Assembly: GCF_000685295.1 (NCBI RefSeq)
Contig: NZ_ARYL01000006.1
Span: forward strand, 1 to 64,000
DNA length: 64,000 nucleotides
Direction: 5' to 3'
From: Hyphomonas oceanitis SCH89
Lineage (GTDB): Bacteria; Pseudomonadota; Alphaproteobacteria; Caulobacterales; Hyphomonadaceae
Numbering within the stretch: position 1 is the first letter of the stretch; each line of letters opens with the position of its first letter. Both the position numbers and the translations under genes were made by a program. The notes beneath the pieces are model-generated. The model saw nothing but the letters and a program-made list of their open reading frames with translations. It did not search any database and was not told the DNA's origin. Shown piece after piece: positions 43,162-52,106 of this stretch.

Positions 43162-43815
43162 ATGGCCGACAAGACGCTCGTGGAATTCGTCAAGGAGAGC
43201 CTGCAGCAGGGACAATCGCGCGAGGCCATTCATGGCGCGCTGACGCAGGCTGGTTGGAAGAACGGCGAGGTGGATGCCGCGCTGGCTGTCTATTCGGATG
43301 TCACCTTTCCCGTCGCCGTGCCCCGTCCGCAGCCTTATCTCTCGGCGAGGCAGGCCTTTCTCTATCTGCTTTTCTTCATCCTGCTGGGCATCGTCTCGTT
43401 CAGCCTTGGCTCGCTGCTGTTTGCGCTGATCGATTATGCCTTTCCCGACAAGGTGGAATCAGGCGGTTATGCCGTTCATTTCCGCGATGCGCAGGTGCGC
43501 AGCGGCATCTCTGGTGTGCTGGTCGCAACGCCCATCTTCCTCTGGCTCGGTTACATCTTGCGCGGGGCGCGAGAGCGCAGTCCGGAACTGCAACGCTCCC
43601 GCATCCGCAAATGGCTTACCTATCTCAGTCTCGTGATCGCTGGCTGTACGCTCGTGGGGGATGCGACATCGCTGGTCTACAATTTCCTCGGCGGTGACCT
43701 GACGGTGCGGTTCGTGCTGAAGTCGCTCGTCGTGGGCGTGATTGCCGGGGCGATCTTCACCTATTTCATCAGTGATGCGGAAAAGGGGGACCAGGCCGAT
43801 GTGGACGCCGCGTAG
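43162..43815 (+). CDS. DUF5671-type membrane protein
   Basis: The 217-residue product has an N-terminal soluble helix-turn-helix-like segment (LVEFVKESLQQGQSREAIHGALTQAGW) and then four predicted membrane helices (about 65-90, 115-135, 150-175, 185-207), matching DUF5671. Function unknown. It overlaps the following gene by 17 nt. Confidence 0.8.
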   Translation: MADKTLVEFVKESLQQGQSREAIHGALTQAGWKNGEVDAALAVYSDVTFPVAVPRPQPYLSARQAFLYLLFFILLGIVSFSLGSLLFALIDYAFPDKVESGGYAVHFRDAQVRSGISGVLVATPIFLWLGYILRGARERSPELQRSRIRKWLTYLSLVIAGCTLVGDATSLVYNFLGGDLTVRFVLKSLVVGVIAGAIFTYFISDAEKGDQADVDAA

Positions 43816-44293
43816 CGCAGGAGACTGGCTGGCCGTGGCGCTGGCCGGTGTGGCATCGGCGAGCGTTATCGCTGGCTTGGTCATTATTGGCGGGCCGAGC
43901 AAGGCGCGCGACATCCAGCGGGATGATATGCGCCTGCAGGCGGTCGTTTCAACAGCGGAAGCGCTGAACTGCTACAGCCGGGGCATTGGGCCATTGCCGG
44001 GGGATATGCAGGTTGCGCGTCGGGCCATTGCGGAGCCTGGTTCGCCTGCGCGACTGGCCCAAGGCTGCAGCAATGTGGACTGGAAGGATGACCCGATCAG
44101 CGGTGAGCCTTTTGAGATCCGTCCAGTGGACACAAAGCAAGCCGAGATCTGCGCCGTGTTCGCGCGGCCTGGAGATGGCGACGCGCAAAGCTATTATTAC
44201 GGATACGGCGCGGCCTATATCAACGCCGAGACGACGCGCCCTGAGGCGGGACAGTTTTGCTACACCGTCAATCTCACTGCGGAACCCGGCTGA
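43799..44293 (+). CDS. Membrane-anchored hypothetical protein paired with DUF5671
   Basis: The 164-residue product has one N-terminal membrane helix (about 10-31: LAVALAGVASASVIAGLVIIGG). The periplasmic domain carries four cysteines (LNCYS, QGCSN, EICAV, QFCYT) that could form two disulfides. The ATG at 43799 follows AAGGGGGA and lies inside the DUF5671 gene, so the pair is coupled. No function known. Confidence 0.7.
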   Translation: MWTPRSAGDWLAVALAGVASASVIAGLVIIGGPSKARDIQRDDMRLQAVVSTAEALNCYSRGIGPLPGDMQVARRAIAEPGSPARLAQGCSNVDWKDDPISGEPFEIRPVDTKQAEICAVFARPGDGDAQSYYYGYGAAYINAETTRPEAGQFCYTVNLTAEPG

Positions 44294-44351
44294 TCTGCTT
44301 GACTTCCCTTACGTCGGCACCCGACTTCTGGAGCCAACAGGAGGAAACATA

Positions 44352-45356
44352 ATGAAAGTTGCAGCCGTCAAAAAGCCCGGTGGTCCCGGAAATCTAGTCA
44401 TTGAGGAACGCGCAGATCCGACGCCGGGCCGGGGCGAAATCCTCGTTCGCGTGAAGGCAAGCAGCCTGAACTATCACGACTTTGTCGTCGTGATGGGTGG
44501 CATCCCGACGCCGGACGGGCGCATCCCCATGTCGGATGGTGCATGCGAAGTCGTCGCTGTAGGCGAGGGCGTCAAGAAATTCAAAGTGGGTGATAAGGTG
44601 CTGAGCCTGTTCTTCCCGAACTGGGCCGCTGGGCCGCCTCAGATGGCGGGCTTTGCCAGCGTGCCGGGCGATGGCGCGGACGGCTTTGGCGCCGAAATGG
44701 TCGCTGCGCCGGAAACGGCCTTCACGCGCATGCCGGAAGGCTATTCCTTCGAAGAGGCCGCGACGCTTCCCTGCGCAGCGCTGACAGCCTGGCGGGCGCT
44801 GATGGTGGAAGCCAAGATCAAACCGGGCGACTGGGTGCTGACGCAAGGCACGGGCGGCGTCTCGATCTTTGCGCTTCAGTTTGCCAAGGCAGCGGGCGCG
44901 CGCGTGATAGCAACGTCATCATCCGACGAGAAGCTGAAGCGCCTGAAGGAACTCGGCGCCGATCACCTGATCAATTACAAGGACACCCCTGAATGGGGCA
45001 AGAAAGCCAAGGAACTGACAGGCGGTCGCGGCGTGGATGAAGTGGTCGAGATTGGCGGCCCGGGCACGCTCGCGCAGTCCATTGCGGCCAGCAAGATGGG
45101 CGGGCATATCTCGCTGATCGGCGTGCTGACGGGCGTCTCCGGCGAAGTGCCGACGGCGGCGCTGTTCTCGATGAACATAACGCTGTCAGGCATCACGGTC
45201 GGCTCGGCCAGCATGCAGGAAGACATGATCGCGGCCATTGAAGCCAATGGCATCAAGCCCGTGCTCGACCAGACCTTCCCACTCGACAAGATTGCCGATG
45301 CGTTCGGCCATCAGGCGTCGCAGAAGCATTTCGGCAAGATCATCGTCTCGATCTGA
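44352..45356 (+). CDS. Quinone oxidoreductase-like MDR protein (NADPH-dependent)
   Basis: The 334-residue product is a zinc-less medium-chain reductase: SSLNYHDFVVVMGG, the nucleotide motif TQGTGGVSIFALQFAKAAGARV, and HFGKIIVSI at the end. The cysteines of the structural zinc lobe are absent. It probably reduces quinones or enones with NADPH. AGGAGGAAA precedes the ATG at 44352. Confidence 0.9.
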   Translation: MKVAAVKKPGGPGNLVIEERADPTPGRGEILVRVKASSLNYHDFVVVMGGIPTPDGRIPMSDGACEVVAVGEGVKKFKVGDKVLSLFFPNWAAGPPQMAGFASVPGDGADGFGAEMVAAPETAFTRMPEGYSFEEAATLPCAALTAWRALMVEAKIKPGDWVLTQGTGGVSIFALQFAKAAGARVIATSSSDEKLKRLKELGADHLINYKDTPEWGKKAKELTGGRGVDEVVEIGGPGTLAQSIAASKMGGHISLIGVLTGVSGEVPTAALFSMNITLSGITVGSASMQEDMIAAIEANGIKPVLDQTFPLDKIADAFGHQASQKHFGKIIVSI

Positions 45357-45367
45357 TCGATCGGGGA

Positions 45368-46972
45368 CTAGTGCCGGAAATGGCGCATGCCCGTAAAGAC
45401 CATGGCAAGACCAGCTTCATCCGCGGCGGCGATAACCTCGTCGTCGCGGATCGAGCCGCCGGGCTGGATCACGGCCAGCGCGCCAGCTGACGCGGCCTGC
45501 AAGAGTCCATCCGGGAACGGGAAGAAGGCATCGGACGCGGCAACGCAGCCCTTCGTCTTCGGCTCGGACCAGCCAGCGACTTCGGCGGCATCCTCGGCCT
45601 TGCGTGCAGCGATGCGGGCCGAGTCGATCCGGCTCATCTGGCCAGCACCAACGCCGACAGTCGCGCCATCCTTCGCATAAACAATCGTATTCGACTTCAC
45701 GTGCTTGGCGACGCGCCAGGCGAAGAGGAGGTCGTCCAGCTGTTGCTCTGTCGGGGCGATCTTTGTCACGACCTTGAGGTCAGCGCGGGTGATACGGCCG
45801 AAGTCACGGTCCTGCATCAGGAAACCGCCGGCGACGGTTTTGACGAAATGCCCCGGCGCAGCCGGATCAGGCAGGCCTTCCGTGATCAGGAGGCGGAGGT
45901 TTTTCTTCTTGGCGAAGATCGCTTCGGCGTCAGCGTCTGCGCCGGGCGCGATGACAACTTCGGTGAAGACCTGCGAAATCTCTTCGGCGGTCGGGCCATC
46001 AAGCGGGCGGTTGAGAGCGACGATGCCGCCGAAGGCGGATGTGGAATCGCAAGCCAGCGCCGCGCGATAGGCTTCGATAATTGTACCAGCCTGCGCAACG
46101 CCGCACGGATTGGCGTGCTTGATGATGGCAACGGCAGGTATCTCGGCGCCAAGTTCGCCAACCAGTTCATAGGCGGCGTCCGTGTCGTTGATATTGTTGT
46201 AGGAAAGTTCCTTGCCCTGCAACTGTTTTGCGGTGGCGACGCCGGGGCGAGCCTCTCCGCTGACATAGAAGGCGGCTTTCTGGTGGGGGTTTTCACCATA
46301 GCGCAGGGATTGCTGCAGCTTGCCGCCAATGGCGGCCCAGTCCGGCGCGGTGTCGCCCAGCTGACGGGCATACCAGCCGGAGATCGCGGCGTCATAGGCG
46401 GCAGTGCGGGCATAGGTCTTGGCGGCGAGCTTGCGGCAGAGCGAGACGGGCACGCTGCCGTCATTGGCTTCCATGTCGGCGATCACGGCGTCGACGTCGC
46501 CGCCATCGGTGCAGACGGCCACAAAGGCGCCGTTCTTGGCGGCGGCGCGCAGCATGGCGGGGCCACCGATGTCGATGTTCTCGATACAGGTTTCGAAGTC
46601 CGCACCGGAAGCGACGGTCGCTTCGAACGGGTAGAGGTTCACGTAAATGAGGTCGATCGCGCCGATGCCGTGGGTTTCGGCATCCTTCACATGGGAAGGA
46701 TTGTCACGCAGGTAGAGCAGGCCGCCATGGACAGCGGGGTGGAGCGTCTTGACGCGGCCGTCCATCATTTCCGGAAAGCCGGTCAGGTCGGCGACGTCTT
46801 TTACCGGAAGGCCGGCATCCTTGAGCAGTTTCGATGTGCCGCCGGTGGAGACCAGTTCAACACCCATTGCGACCAGCTTGCGCGCCTGATCCACAAGGCC
46901 TGTCTTGTCGGAGACGGAGAGCAGGGCACGGCGAATACGCACGGGAGATCCGCTATGGGCGGCGTCGGTCAT
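45368..46972 (-). CDS. purH: Bifunctional AICAR transformylase/IMP cyclohydrolase
   Basis: Performs the last two steps of purine synthesis to IMP. The 534-residue product has the N-terminal MGS-like cyclohydrolase domain ([33 protein letters not shown] in outline, and [18 protein letters not shown]) and the C-terminal transformylase with the catalytic KHANPCG motif and DAFFPFPDG. It closes with [10 protein letters not shown] and FTGMRHFRH, as in other PurH proteins. Usual length. Confidence 0.97.
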   Translation of the reverse strand: MTDAAHSGSPVRIRRALLSVSDKTGLVDQARKLVAMGVELVSTGGTSKLLKDAGLPVKDVADLTGFPEMMDGRVKTLHPAVHGGLLYLRDNPSHVKDAETHGIGAIDLIYVNLYPFEATVASGADFETCIENIDIGGPAMLRAAAKNGAFVAVCTDGGDVDAVIADMEANDGSVPVSLCRKLAAKTYARTAAYDAAISGWYARQLGDTAPDWAAIGGKLQQSLRYGENPHQKAAFYVSGEARPGVATAKQLQGKELSYNNINDTDAAYELVGELGAEIPAVAIIKHANPCGVAQAGTIIEAYRAALACDSTSAFGGIVALNRPLDGPTAEEISQVFTEVVIAPGADADAEAIFAKKKNLRLLITEGLPDPAAPGHFVKTVAGGFLMQDRDFGRITRADLKVVTKIAPTEQQLDDLLFAWRVAKHVKSNTIVYAKDGATVGVGAGQMSRIDSARIAARKAEDAAEVAGWSEPKTKGCVAASDAFFPFPDGLLQAASAGALAVIQPGGSIRDDEVIAAADEAGLAMVFTGMRHFRH

Positions 46973-47032
46973 GGGGTCATCCTCTGGCGGGTGGCTGAAT
47001 TACCGCGCGGGGTAGCACGAACGACCGGGGCG

Positions 47033-48925
47033 TCAAGCGCTCTGGCGCCGGTTCCGTTCAGCCCGGTTGGCGCCGTATTCAGGCACCAGCACACCCAACA
47101 GGCGAAGGGCTTCTGAGCGTTCGCGCCGGGCAGCGGCCTCGAGCAGCGCAGCGAGCTGTTTTTCAAACAGTTCCCCATGGCCATTAGGTGAGGCGACGCG
47201 ATTGACGCCATCGACCTCAGTCGGCCTGATTTCCTCGTGGGAGTATGTCAGCGCCTCGTGCATCTTCTCGCCGTCGCGCAGGCCTGTCGTGACGATCTCG
47301 ATGTCGACGCCCGGCACGAGGCCCTTGAGGCGGATCATGGTTTCGGCCAGTTGAAGGATCGCGATGGGCTCCCCCATGTCGAGCACGAAGAGGTCGGCGT
47401 CACCTTCATGGGCCTGCAGGGCGGCGGCTTGCAGGACGAGCGAGGAGGCTTCCTCGACGGTCATGAAATAGCGGGTGACGCCCGGATCGGTCAGCGTGAC
47501 GGGGCCGCCAGCGGCGATCTGTCGCTCGAAAAGGGGCACGACCGAACCTGACGAGCCGAGCACATTGCCAAAGCGTACCATGGAGGCCGTCATCCTGGAA
47601 TCGGCGGCAATACGGCTGACGGCAATCTCGGCAAGGCGTTTGGTAGCGCCCATGACATTGTCCGGGTCCACGGCCTTGTCGGTCGAGATGAAGACGAACC
47701 GGCGGGCGCCAACGGCAACAGCGGCGCGGGCCGCATTCACGGCGCCGCCGACATTCGTCAGGATCGCTTCGCAGAGATTGTGCTCCATGAGGGGCACGTG
47801 TTTCAGCGCGGCTGCATGGATCACAAGGTCAGGCTGCGCCCGCTGGAAGACATCCGTCAGGCGGCTGATGTCCCGCACATCGCCAAGGCGCGACATCGCC
47901 GGGACGTTTGGGGCATGGCTGCGAAGCGCCATGTCGATGCTGTAGAGATTGAATTCCGATGCGTCGATAATGGTCAAGGTGGCGGGCTTGAGCGCCGCTA
48001 CCTGACGGGTCAGCTCGGACCCGATCGTGCCGCCGCCGCCTGTGACCAGTACGCTGGCACCGGTAATGATATTACGCCCTGGCTCGATATCCAGACGGCG
48101 CTCCGCGCGCGCAAGCAGGTCGGCCGGGTGCACCGGCTCAAGGATCTGCGCCGCCTCGTCACCGCTGAAGGCCATCACTTCAGCACCATGACTTGCGGCA
48201 ATCTCGAGCACTTTGAGCATGCCCTTGCGCTCACGGGCCACGCCGGTCACAGCGAGCCAGGGCGTCTGGCCATAACGCACGCGGAGGATGTCGATGACGT
48301 TACCGAGGTCCTCAAGGCATCCCATGATTGGCACACCGCGAATGGCCCGGCCCGGGTCCGCGCCTTCCATCTCGACAACGCCAAGGACACGCACCTTTCG
48401 CGCCGGCCCTTGTCCCTGCAGGCGTCGCAGCACCGGCACGCAGCTGTCGGCGTCACCAACGAGCAGGACGGGCTGGCCAGTCTTGGAAACGGGGCTGAAA
48501 ATCTGCAAGGGAGTATGGGTTGAGCGCGACAGGGCGATCATGCGCCCGGCAAACAGCAGGAGGGTCCAGAGCAGCGTTGCGACCAGCAAGGTTGCCCAGG
48601 GCGCGACGAGCCGTCCGTTCAGCACGAGCATGATCGGCAGGTAAAATAGCGTCGACAGGCCGATCGCCTGGACGATCATTACCGCGTCGGGCCAGCCCAT
48701 ATGCCGCCAGACCTGTTTCTGCACGCCGCGGACCAGGAATCCGATCAGCATGGCAAGCACGAACACGCTCGTGCTCAGAATGGCGGATTCCAGGGAATAG
48801 GCCCCGTCTACGGCGTCGGAGGACCAGACGAGGACAGAGGCTGCGACCATCGACAGGGCCGCCATGCTGCTGTCGAAACCAAGTGTCAGGAACATTGCCC
48901 GCCGGGCGGCACGTTGCGGGGTCAT
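47033..48925 (-). CDS. Membrane nucleoside-diphosphate-sugar epimerase/dehydratase (CapD/WbpM/PglF type)
   Basis: The 630-residue product has four N-terminal membrane helices (about 12-35, 48-67, 84-102, 110-131), a CoA-binding-like Rossmann domain (150-270) and a second SDR domain starting GGGGTIGSE (296-304). The catalytic helix reads STDKAVDPDNVMGATKR: the usual Tyr is Met, as in the 4,6-dehydratases WbpM and PglF, with the Lys kept. It likely makes a UDP-4-keto-6-deoxy sugar for a surface polymer. It overlaps the heparinase gene by 4 nt. Confidence 0.9.
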   Translation of the reverse strand: MTPQRAARRAMFLTLGFDSSMAALSMVAASVLVWSSDAVDGAYSLESAILSTSVFVLAMLIGFLVRGVQKQVWRHMGWPDAVMIVQAIGLSTLFYLPIMLVLNGRLVAPWATLLVATLLWTLLLFAGRMIALSRSTHTPLQIFSPVSKTGQPVLLVGDADSCVPVLRRLQGQGPARKVRVLGVVEMEGADPGRAIRGVPIMGCLEDLGNVIDILRVRYGQTPWLAVTGVARERKGMLKVLEIAASHGAEVMAFSGDEAAQILEPVHPADLLARAERRLDIEPGRNIITGASVLVTGGGGTIGSELTRQVAALKPATLTIIDASEFNLYSIDMALRSHAPNVPAMSRLGDVRDISRLTDVFQRAQPDLVIHAAALKHVPLMEHNLCEAILTNVGGAVNAARAAVAVGARRFVFISTDKAVDPDNVMGATKRLAEIAVSRIAADSRMTASMVRFGNVLGSSGSVVPLFERQIAAGGPVTLTDPGVTRYFMTVEEASSLVLQAAALQAHEGDADLFVLDMGEPIAILQLAETMIRLKGLVPGVDIEIVTTGLRDGEKMHEALTYSHEEIRPTEVDGVNRVASPNGHGELFEKQLAALLEAAARRERSEALRLLGVLVPEYGANRAERNRRQSA

Positions 48926-50652
48926 GCGACCTTCTCCTGCAGGAATGCCCAGCGGATGCAGTTGGGCGGTTCGCTACCATCGCTATTGGGGTCGGCATAG
49001 CCTGCCATGACGATCTGCTCAGGCTGTTCGACATTGCCGCGGGCTAGATAGACCGTGCGCTCAAGCCGCGTGCCCTCATGGCTCGTCTTGAATCGCCAGA
49101 CCGAGCCATTGTCGCAGATGAGCCGAATGGCATCACGCCCCATCATGGCTGTCACCGTGGGGTGGAGATGGAAGCGAATTTCGAAATTGATGTATTTGGT
49201 GTCGTCAGACTTGGGTTGCGAGATCGGCCTCACGAGCGAGTCTTCTCCCGTCAGCCGGCTGCCATCGCCAGACATGAACAGGCGTCGCCTGTGCAGCAGG
49301 CCGCAGGCCGCCTTATAGCCGCCATGCTGGGCATCAAGCCAGATTTCGTCGGACTCTTCGAGCCGCTTGGCCGAAATGCCCTCCGGCCCCATCGCGGCAA
49401 GGAGGCGCGTCTCTTCATTGGTGACAAAGCTTGAGGAATCACGTCCCGCCAGCACGAGCGTCGAATGCGCGCCTGTGCGGCGCACGGCGGCCTGCCAGTC
49501 GACATTGACCTCGGCGCTGTAGCCGCAGGATGTGACAAGGCGGGCAGGGCCATCGGAAAGTTCAAAGCCAAGGGCGCCGGCATGGGCATAGTCGCCGAAG
49601 GGTGGAGGCGGTGCCTCGCCGCAATCGAGCACAAGGCGTAGCGATCCCTTCTGGAGTTTCTGGAAGCCGGACTTCGGCGCGAATGTGAAGCGACGTGGCG
49701 GCGTGCCAAGGCGGTCCAGCGCGGCTGCCACGACTTCCGGCCTTGCTTCATCGCCGTCATTGAACGGGTTCAGGGCGCCGTCTTCGGTCTGGAAGAAGGC
49801 CAGCATGGCCCCCATGCGGGCGATCCACTTGTCGAAATAGTCAGGCACAATATGCCCGGCGTTCTGCAGGACTTCCTGCAAGGCCAACAGGTTGAGCAGC
49901 GAGTTGAGCAGGCGCGCCGGGCTGCGGCTGACATGGCCGCCATCTGGCAGGATCTGAGCGGTGCACTCGCCGTCAAGGCGGGCCAGCGCCTCGTCCAACC
50001 GGTGCGCGCCATCAAGGCAGACAGCGCGGGCAACCATCAGGCATGAGCCCATCCAGCGTGTGCGCGGGTTGGTCGTCTGGTCGAGCGTTTCGGAAAGATA
50101 GCGCAACTGGCGCGTGAGGCATTCCATGCGCTCCGGCGGGCATCCCTCGGCGAAAAGGACCTCAGAACAGCGCATCCAGTTCCACAGGCGATGGGCTGTC
50201 GGCTCTGCGCGCCAGGCAAATCCATTGAATGTGCCGAACGACTCGATCCATGAATCGACGAACCCGGCGGCGCGCTCCTGTCCGGCGGTGCCCTGCGAGA
50301 CAAGGTCGGACAGCCAGTCAAAGCGATGCAGCCTGTCAGCGAAATGGCGCGAAGGGAGGGGCACCGACCATGGCGGTTGTGCCCGTTCGAGGATCAGCCG
50401 CTCCATGCCGATCCGCCAGATATCGCGCATCAGCGCCTCGCCGCGCCAGGTATCGGCGGGAATCAGGTCTGGCAGGGCATGGGTAAATGTTTTCGGGACA
50501 GGGCCTGTGAGCTTCAGGCGCTGAAGAGCCCCTATCCGGGCATCTTCGCCTGCGATCCCTCTGAACCGGCGCCAAAGCGCAGCATCATCAGCGCTGGAGC
50601 GCGTTCGGTCGGCCCGGAATTCGCTGTCTCCACCACCCACGGCACGGCCCAT
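48922..50652 (-). CDS. Heparinase II/III-family protein
   Basis: The 576-residue product has an N-terminal alpha/alpha toroid with repeated helices (RLWNWMRCSEVLF, LTRQLRYLSETLDQTTNPRTRWMGSCLMVARAVCL) and a C-terminal beta-sandwich typical of Hepar_II_III proteins (DYAHAGALGFELSDG, HSTLVLAGRDSS). The family includes polysaccharide lyases, but the role of the alphaproteobacterial version between rpe and purH is unsettled. No signal peptide is evident, which is odd for a lyase acting on an exported polymer. It is coupled to the epimerase gene downstream. Confidence 0.87.
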   Translation of the reverse strand: MGRAVGGGDSEFRADRTRSSADDAALWRRFRGIAGEDARIGALQRLKLTGPVPKTFTHALPDLIPADTWRGEALMRDIWRIGMERLILERAQPPWSVPLPSRHFADRLHRFDWLSDLVSQGTAGQERAAGFVDSWIESFGTFNGFAWRAEPTAHRLWNWMRCSEVLFAEGCPPERMECLTRQLRYLSETLDQTTNPRTRWMGSCLMVARAVCLDGAHRLDEALARLDGECTAQILPDGGHVSRSPARLLNSLLNLLALQEVLQNAGHIVPDYFDKWIARMGAMLAFFQTEDGALNPFNDGDEARPEVVAAALDRLGTPPRRFTFAPKSGFQKLQKGSLRLVLDCGEAPPPPFGDYAHAGALGFELSDGPARLVTSCGYSAEVNVDWQAAVRRTGAHSTLVLAGRDSSSFVTNEETRLLAAMGPEGISAKRLEESDEIWLDAQHGGYKAACGLLHRRRLFMSGDGSRLTGEDSLVRPISQPKSDDTKYINFEIRFHLHPTVTAMMGRDAIRLICDNGSVWRFKTSHEGTRLERTVYLARGNVEQPEQIVMAGYADPNSDGSEPPNCIRWAFLQEKVA

Positions 50653-50663
50653 CCTGCAACCTA

Positions 50664-51332
50664 CTATACATGAACGCTTGGTCTGAGCGCCCGAATATTG
50701 TCACCATAGGCTGAAGGTCCGCCCTTGAAAACGGCAGAACCGGCAACAATCGCAGTCACACCTGCCGCGATGGCGCGCGGCGCTGTTTCGGTGTTCAGGC
50801 CGCCATCAATCTCCAGAATGATGTCACGGCCCGTCTGGTCGATCATGTGTCGCAGCTGCTCCACTTTGCGCAACTGGCTCTCGATGAAGCTCTGGCCGCC
50901 AAAGCCCGGATTAACCGACATGACGAGGATAAGGTCGACATTGTCGAGCAGGGGCTCAACGATTGCCGCTGGCGTGCCCGGATTGAGCGCCACGCCTGGG
51001 CGCATGCCGGCGGCCCGAATCGCCTGCAACGTCCGGTGGACATGCGGGCCTGCTTCCGGATGGACCGTCAGGATGTCTGCACCGGCCTTGGCAAAGGCAG
51101 AAATGAACGGGTCAACGGGCGCGATCATCAGGTGGACGTCGAACGGCTTTTTCGTGTGGGGACGCAGCATTTCGATGACGGGTGGGCCGAATGTAAGGTT
51201 CGGCACGAAGTGGCCATCCATCACATCAATGTGGATCATGTCCGCGCCGGCAGCGTCGATTGCGCGAATTTCCTCTCCCAGGCAGGCAAAGTCAGCCGAG
51301 AGAATCGAAGGGGAAATCATAACTTTACTCAT
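50664..51332 (-). CDS. rpe: Ribulose-phosphate 3-epimerase
   Basis: Interconverts ribulose-5-phosphate and xylulose-5-phosphate. The 222-residue TIM barrel shows the metal/catalytic sites: PSILSADFACLG, DMIHIDVMDGHFVPNLTFG, DVHLMI, VMSVNPGFGGQ and EIDGGLN. It starts at 51330-51332 with an adequate upstream purine run, and the heparinase start lies 11 bp after its stop. Confidence 0.96.
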   Translation of the reverse strand: MSKVMISPSILSADFACLGEEIRAIDAAGADMIHIDVMDGHFVPNLTFGPPVIEMLRPHTKKPFDVHLMIAPVDPFISAFAKAGADILTVHPEAGPHVHRTLQAIRAAGMRPGVALNPGTPAAIVEPLLDNVDLILVMSVNPGFGGQSFIESQLRKVEQLRHMIDQTGRDIILEIDGGLNTETAPRAIAAGVTAIVAGSAVFKGGPSAYGDNIRALRPSVHV

Positions 51333-51344
51333 GTTAACTCCCTA

Positions 51345-51381
51345 AAAGGGAACAGCCGGCCGCACAAGGCAGCCGGCTGTC
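51345..51381 (-). terminator. Terminator of the glycine-zipper lipoprotein gene
   Basis: On the minus strand ACAGCCGGC (rc of 51372-51380) pairs with GCCGGCTGT (rc of 51352-51360) across an 11-nt loop, followed by TCCCTTTT. It lies between the lipoprotein stop and the rpe start. Confidence 0.7.
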
Positions 51382-51424
51382 CGGGTGGTTAAATTTTCAG
51401 CACTGCCTCCTGAGAGGCACAGGC

Positions 51425-51922
51425 CTAGTAGCCGCCGCGCGGCACCAGTTTCCAGCCATCAGCGCCGGCAATGATGTCGACCGGTGTGCCGGGTGCGATG
51501 TAAAGATCTGCGCCCTGGATGATTTCTTTCACTTCGCCATTATTGAAGCGAACCACGTAGGCATAGCCTTGCTTGGTGCCGAGGCCCTTGCCGGCTGCGT
51601 TACCGGCCACACCGCCGAGCACTGCACCACCAATGGCGCCTGCCGTCTGGGCCTTGTCGCCGCCGCCGAGTTCAGAACCGGCGAGACCGCCAAGAACGGC
51701 GCCTGTGGCCGTGCCGATGAGCGAACGGTCCGGTTTGATCGTGACCGAACGAACGGACGTCACCGTGCCCTGGTAAACCGTCGAGGCCTGGCCCACGGAT
51801 TGTGTGCTCGTGGTGCCGACACCTGGATTGTTTGCGCAGCCCGCAAGAGCAAGCGTAAGCGCGGCAAGCGCGCCAGCCATGACCTTGCCAGGAACAGCGC
51901 GGGAAGAGGTAATTGCAAACAT
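51425..51922 (-). CDS. Glycine-zipper lipoprotein (SlyB/17-kDa antigen-like)
   Basis: The 165-residue product has a lipoprotein signal ending LALAGCAN (lipid Cys near 29) and a glycine-zipper 2TM region (about 70-115: GAVLGGLAGSELGGG, GGAVLGGVAGNAAGKGLG). A C-terminal beta domain (YVVRFNNGEVKEIIQG) follows. Such outer-membrane lipoproteins support envelope integrity. AAGGAG precedes the ATG at 51922, and a promoter-like pair lies about 75 bp upstream. Confidence 0.88.
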   Translation of the reverse strand: MFAITSSRAVPGKVMAGALAALTLALAGCANNPGVGTTSTQSVGQASTVYQGTVTSVRSVTIKPDRSLIGTATGAVLGGLAGSELGGGDKAQTAGAIGGAVLGGVAGNAAGKGLGTKQGYAYVVRFNNGEVKEIIQGADLYIAPGTPVDIIAGADGWKLVPRGGY

Positions 51923-51994
51923 ATCAGTGCTCCTTGCACATTGAATGAGGTGTCTTTGCGGGATTTCAGCTGAATAGCAGATGAACCTGTACAG

Positions 51995-52024
51995 ATAATC
52001 TTGTGACTATTCAGGGCAATTCAA
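51995..52024 (-). promoter_or_regulatory. Candidate sigma70 promoter of the lipoprotein gene
   Basis: On the minus strand TTGAAT (52019-52024), an 18-bp spacer and GATTAT (51995-52000) lead toward the lipoprotein start at 51922. Spacing is good but both boxes deviate from consensus. Confidence 0.4.
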
Positions 52025-52106
52025 TGGCAGGACTGGGCGCCGAATCCTGAACTTTTCATCATGATTGACGGCATTTAACCATGGCAAACCCAGCCCGGCC
52101 GGGCGA

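Noticed and set aside
52089-52105. GCCCGGCCGGGC downstream of rsmB as a terminator
   Set aside because: Almost no loop and no clean U-tract; the hairpin could hold only a 4-bp stem.
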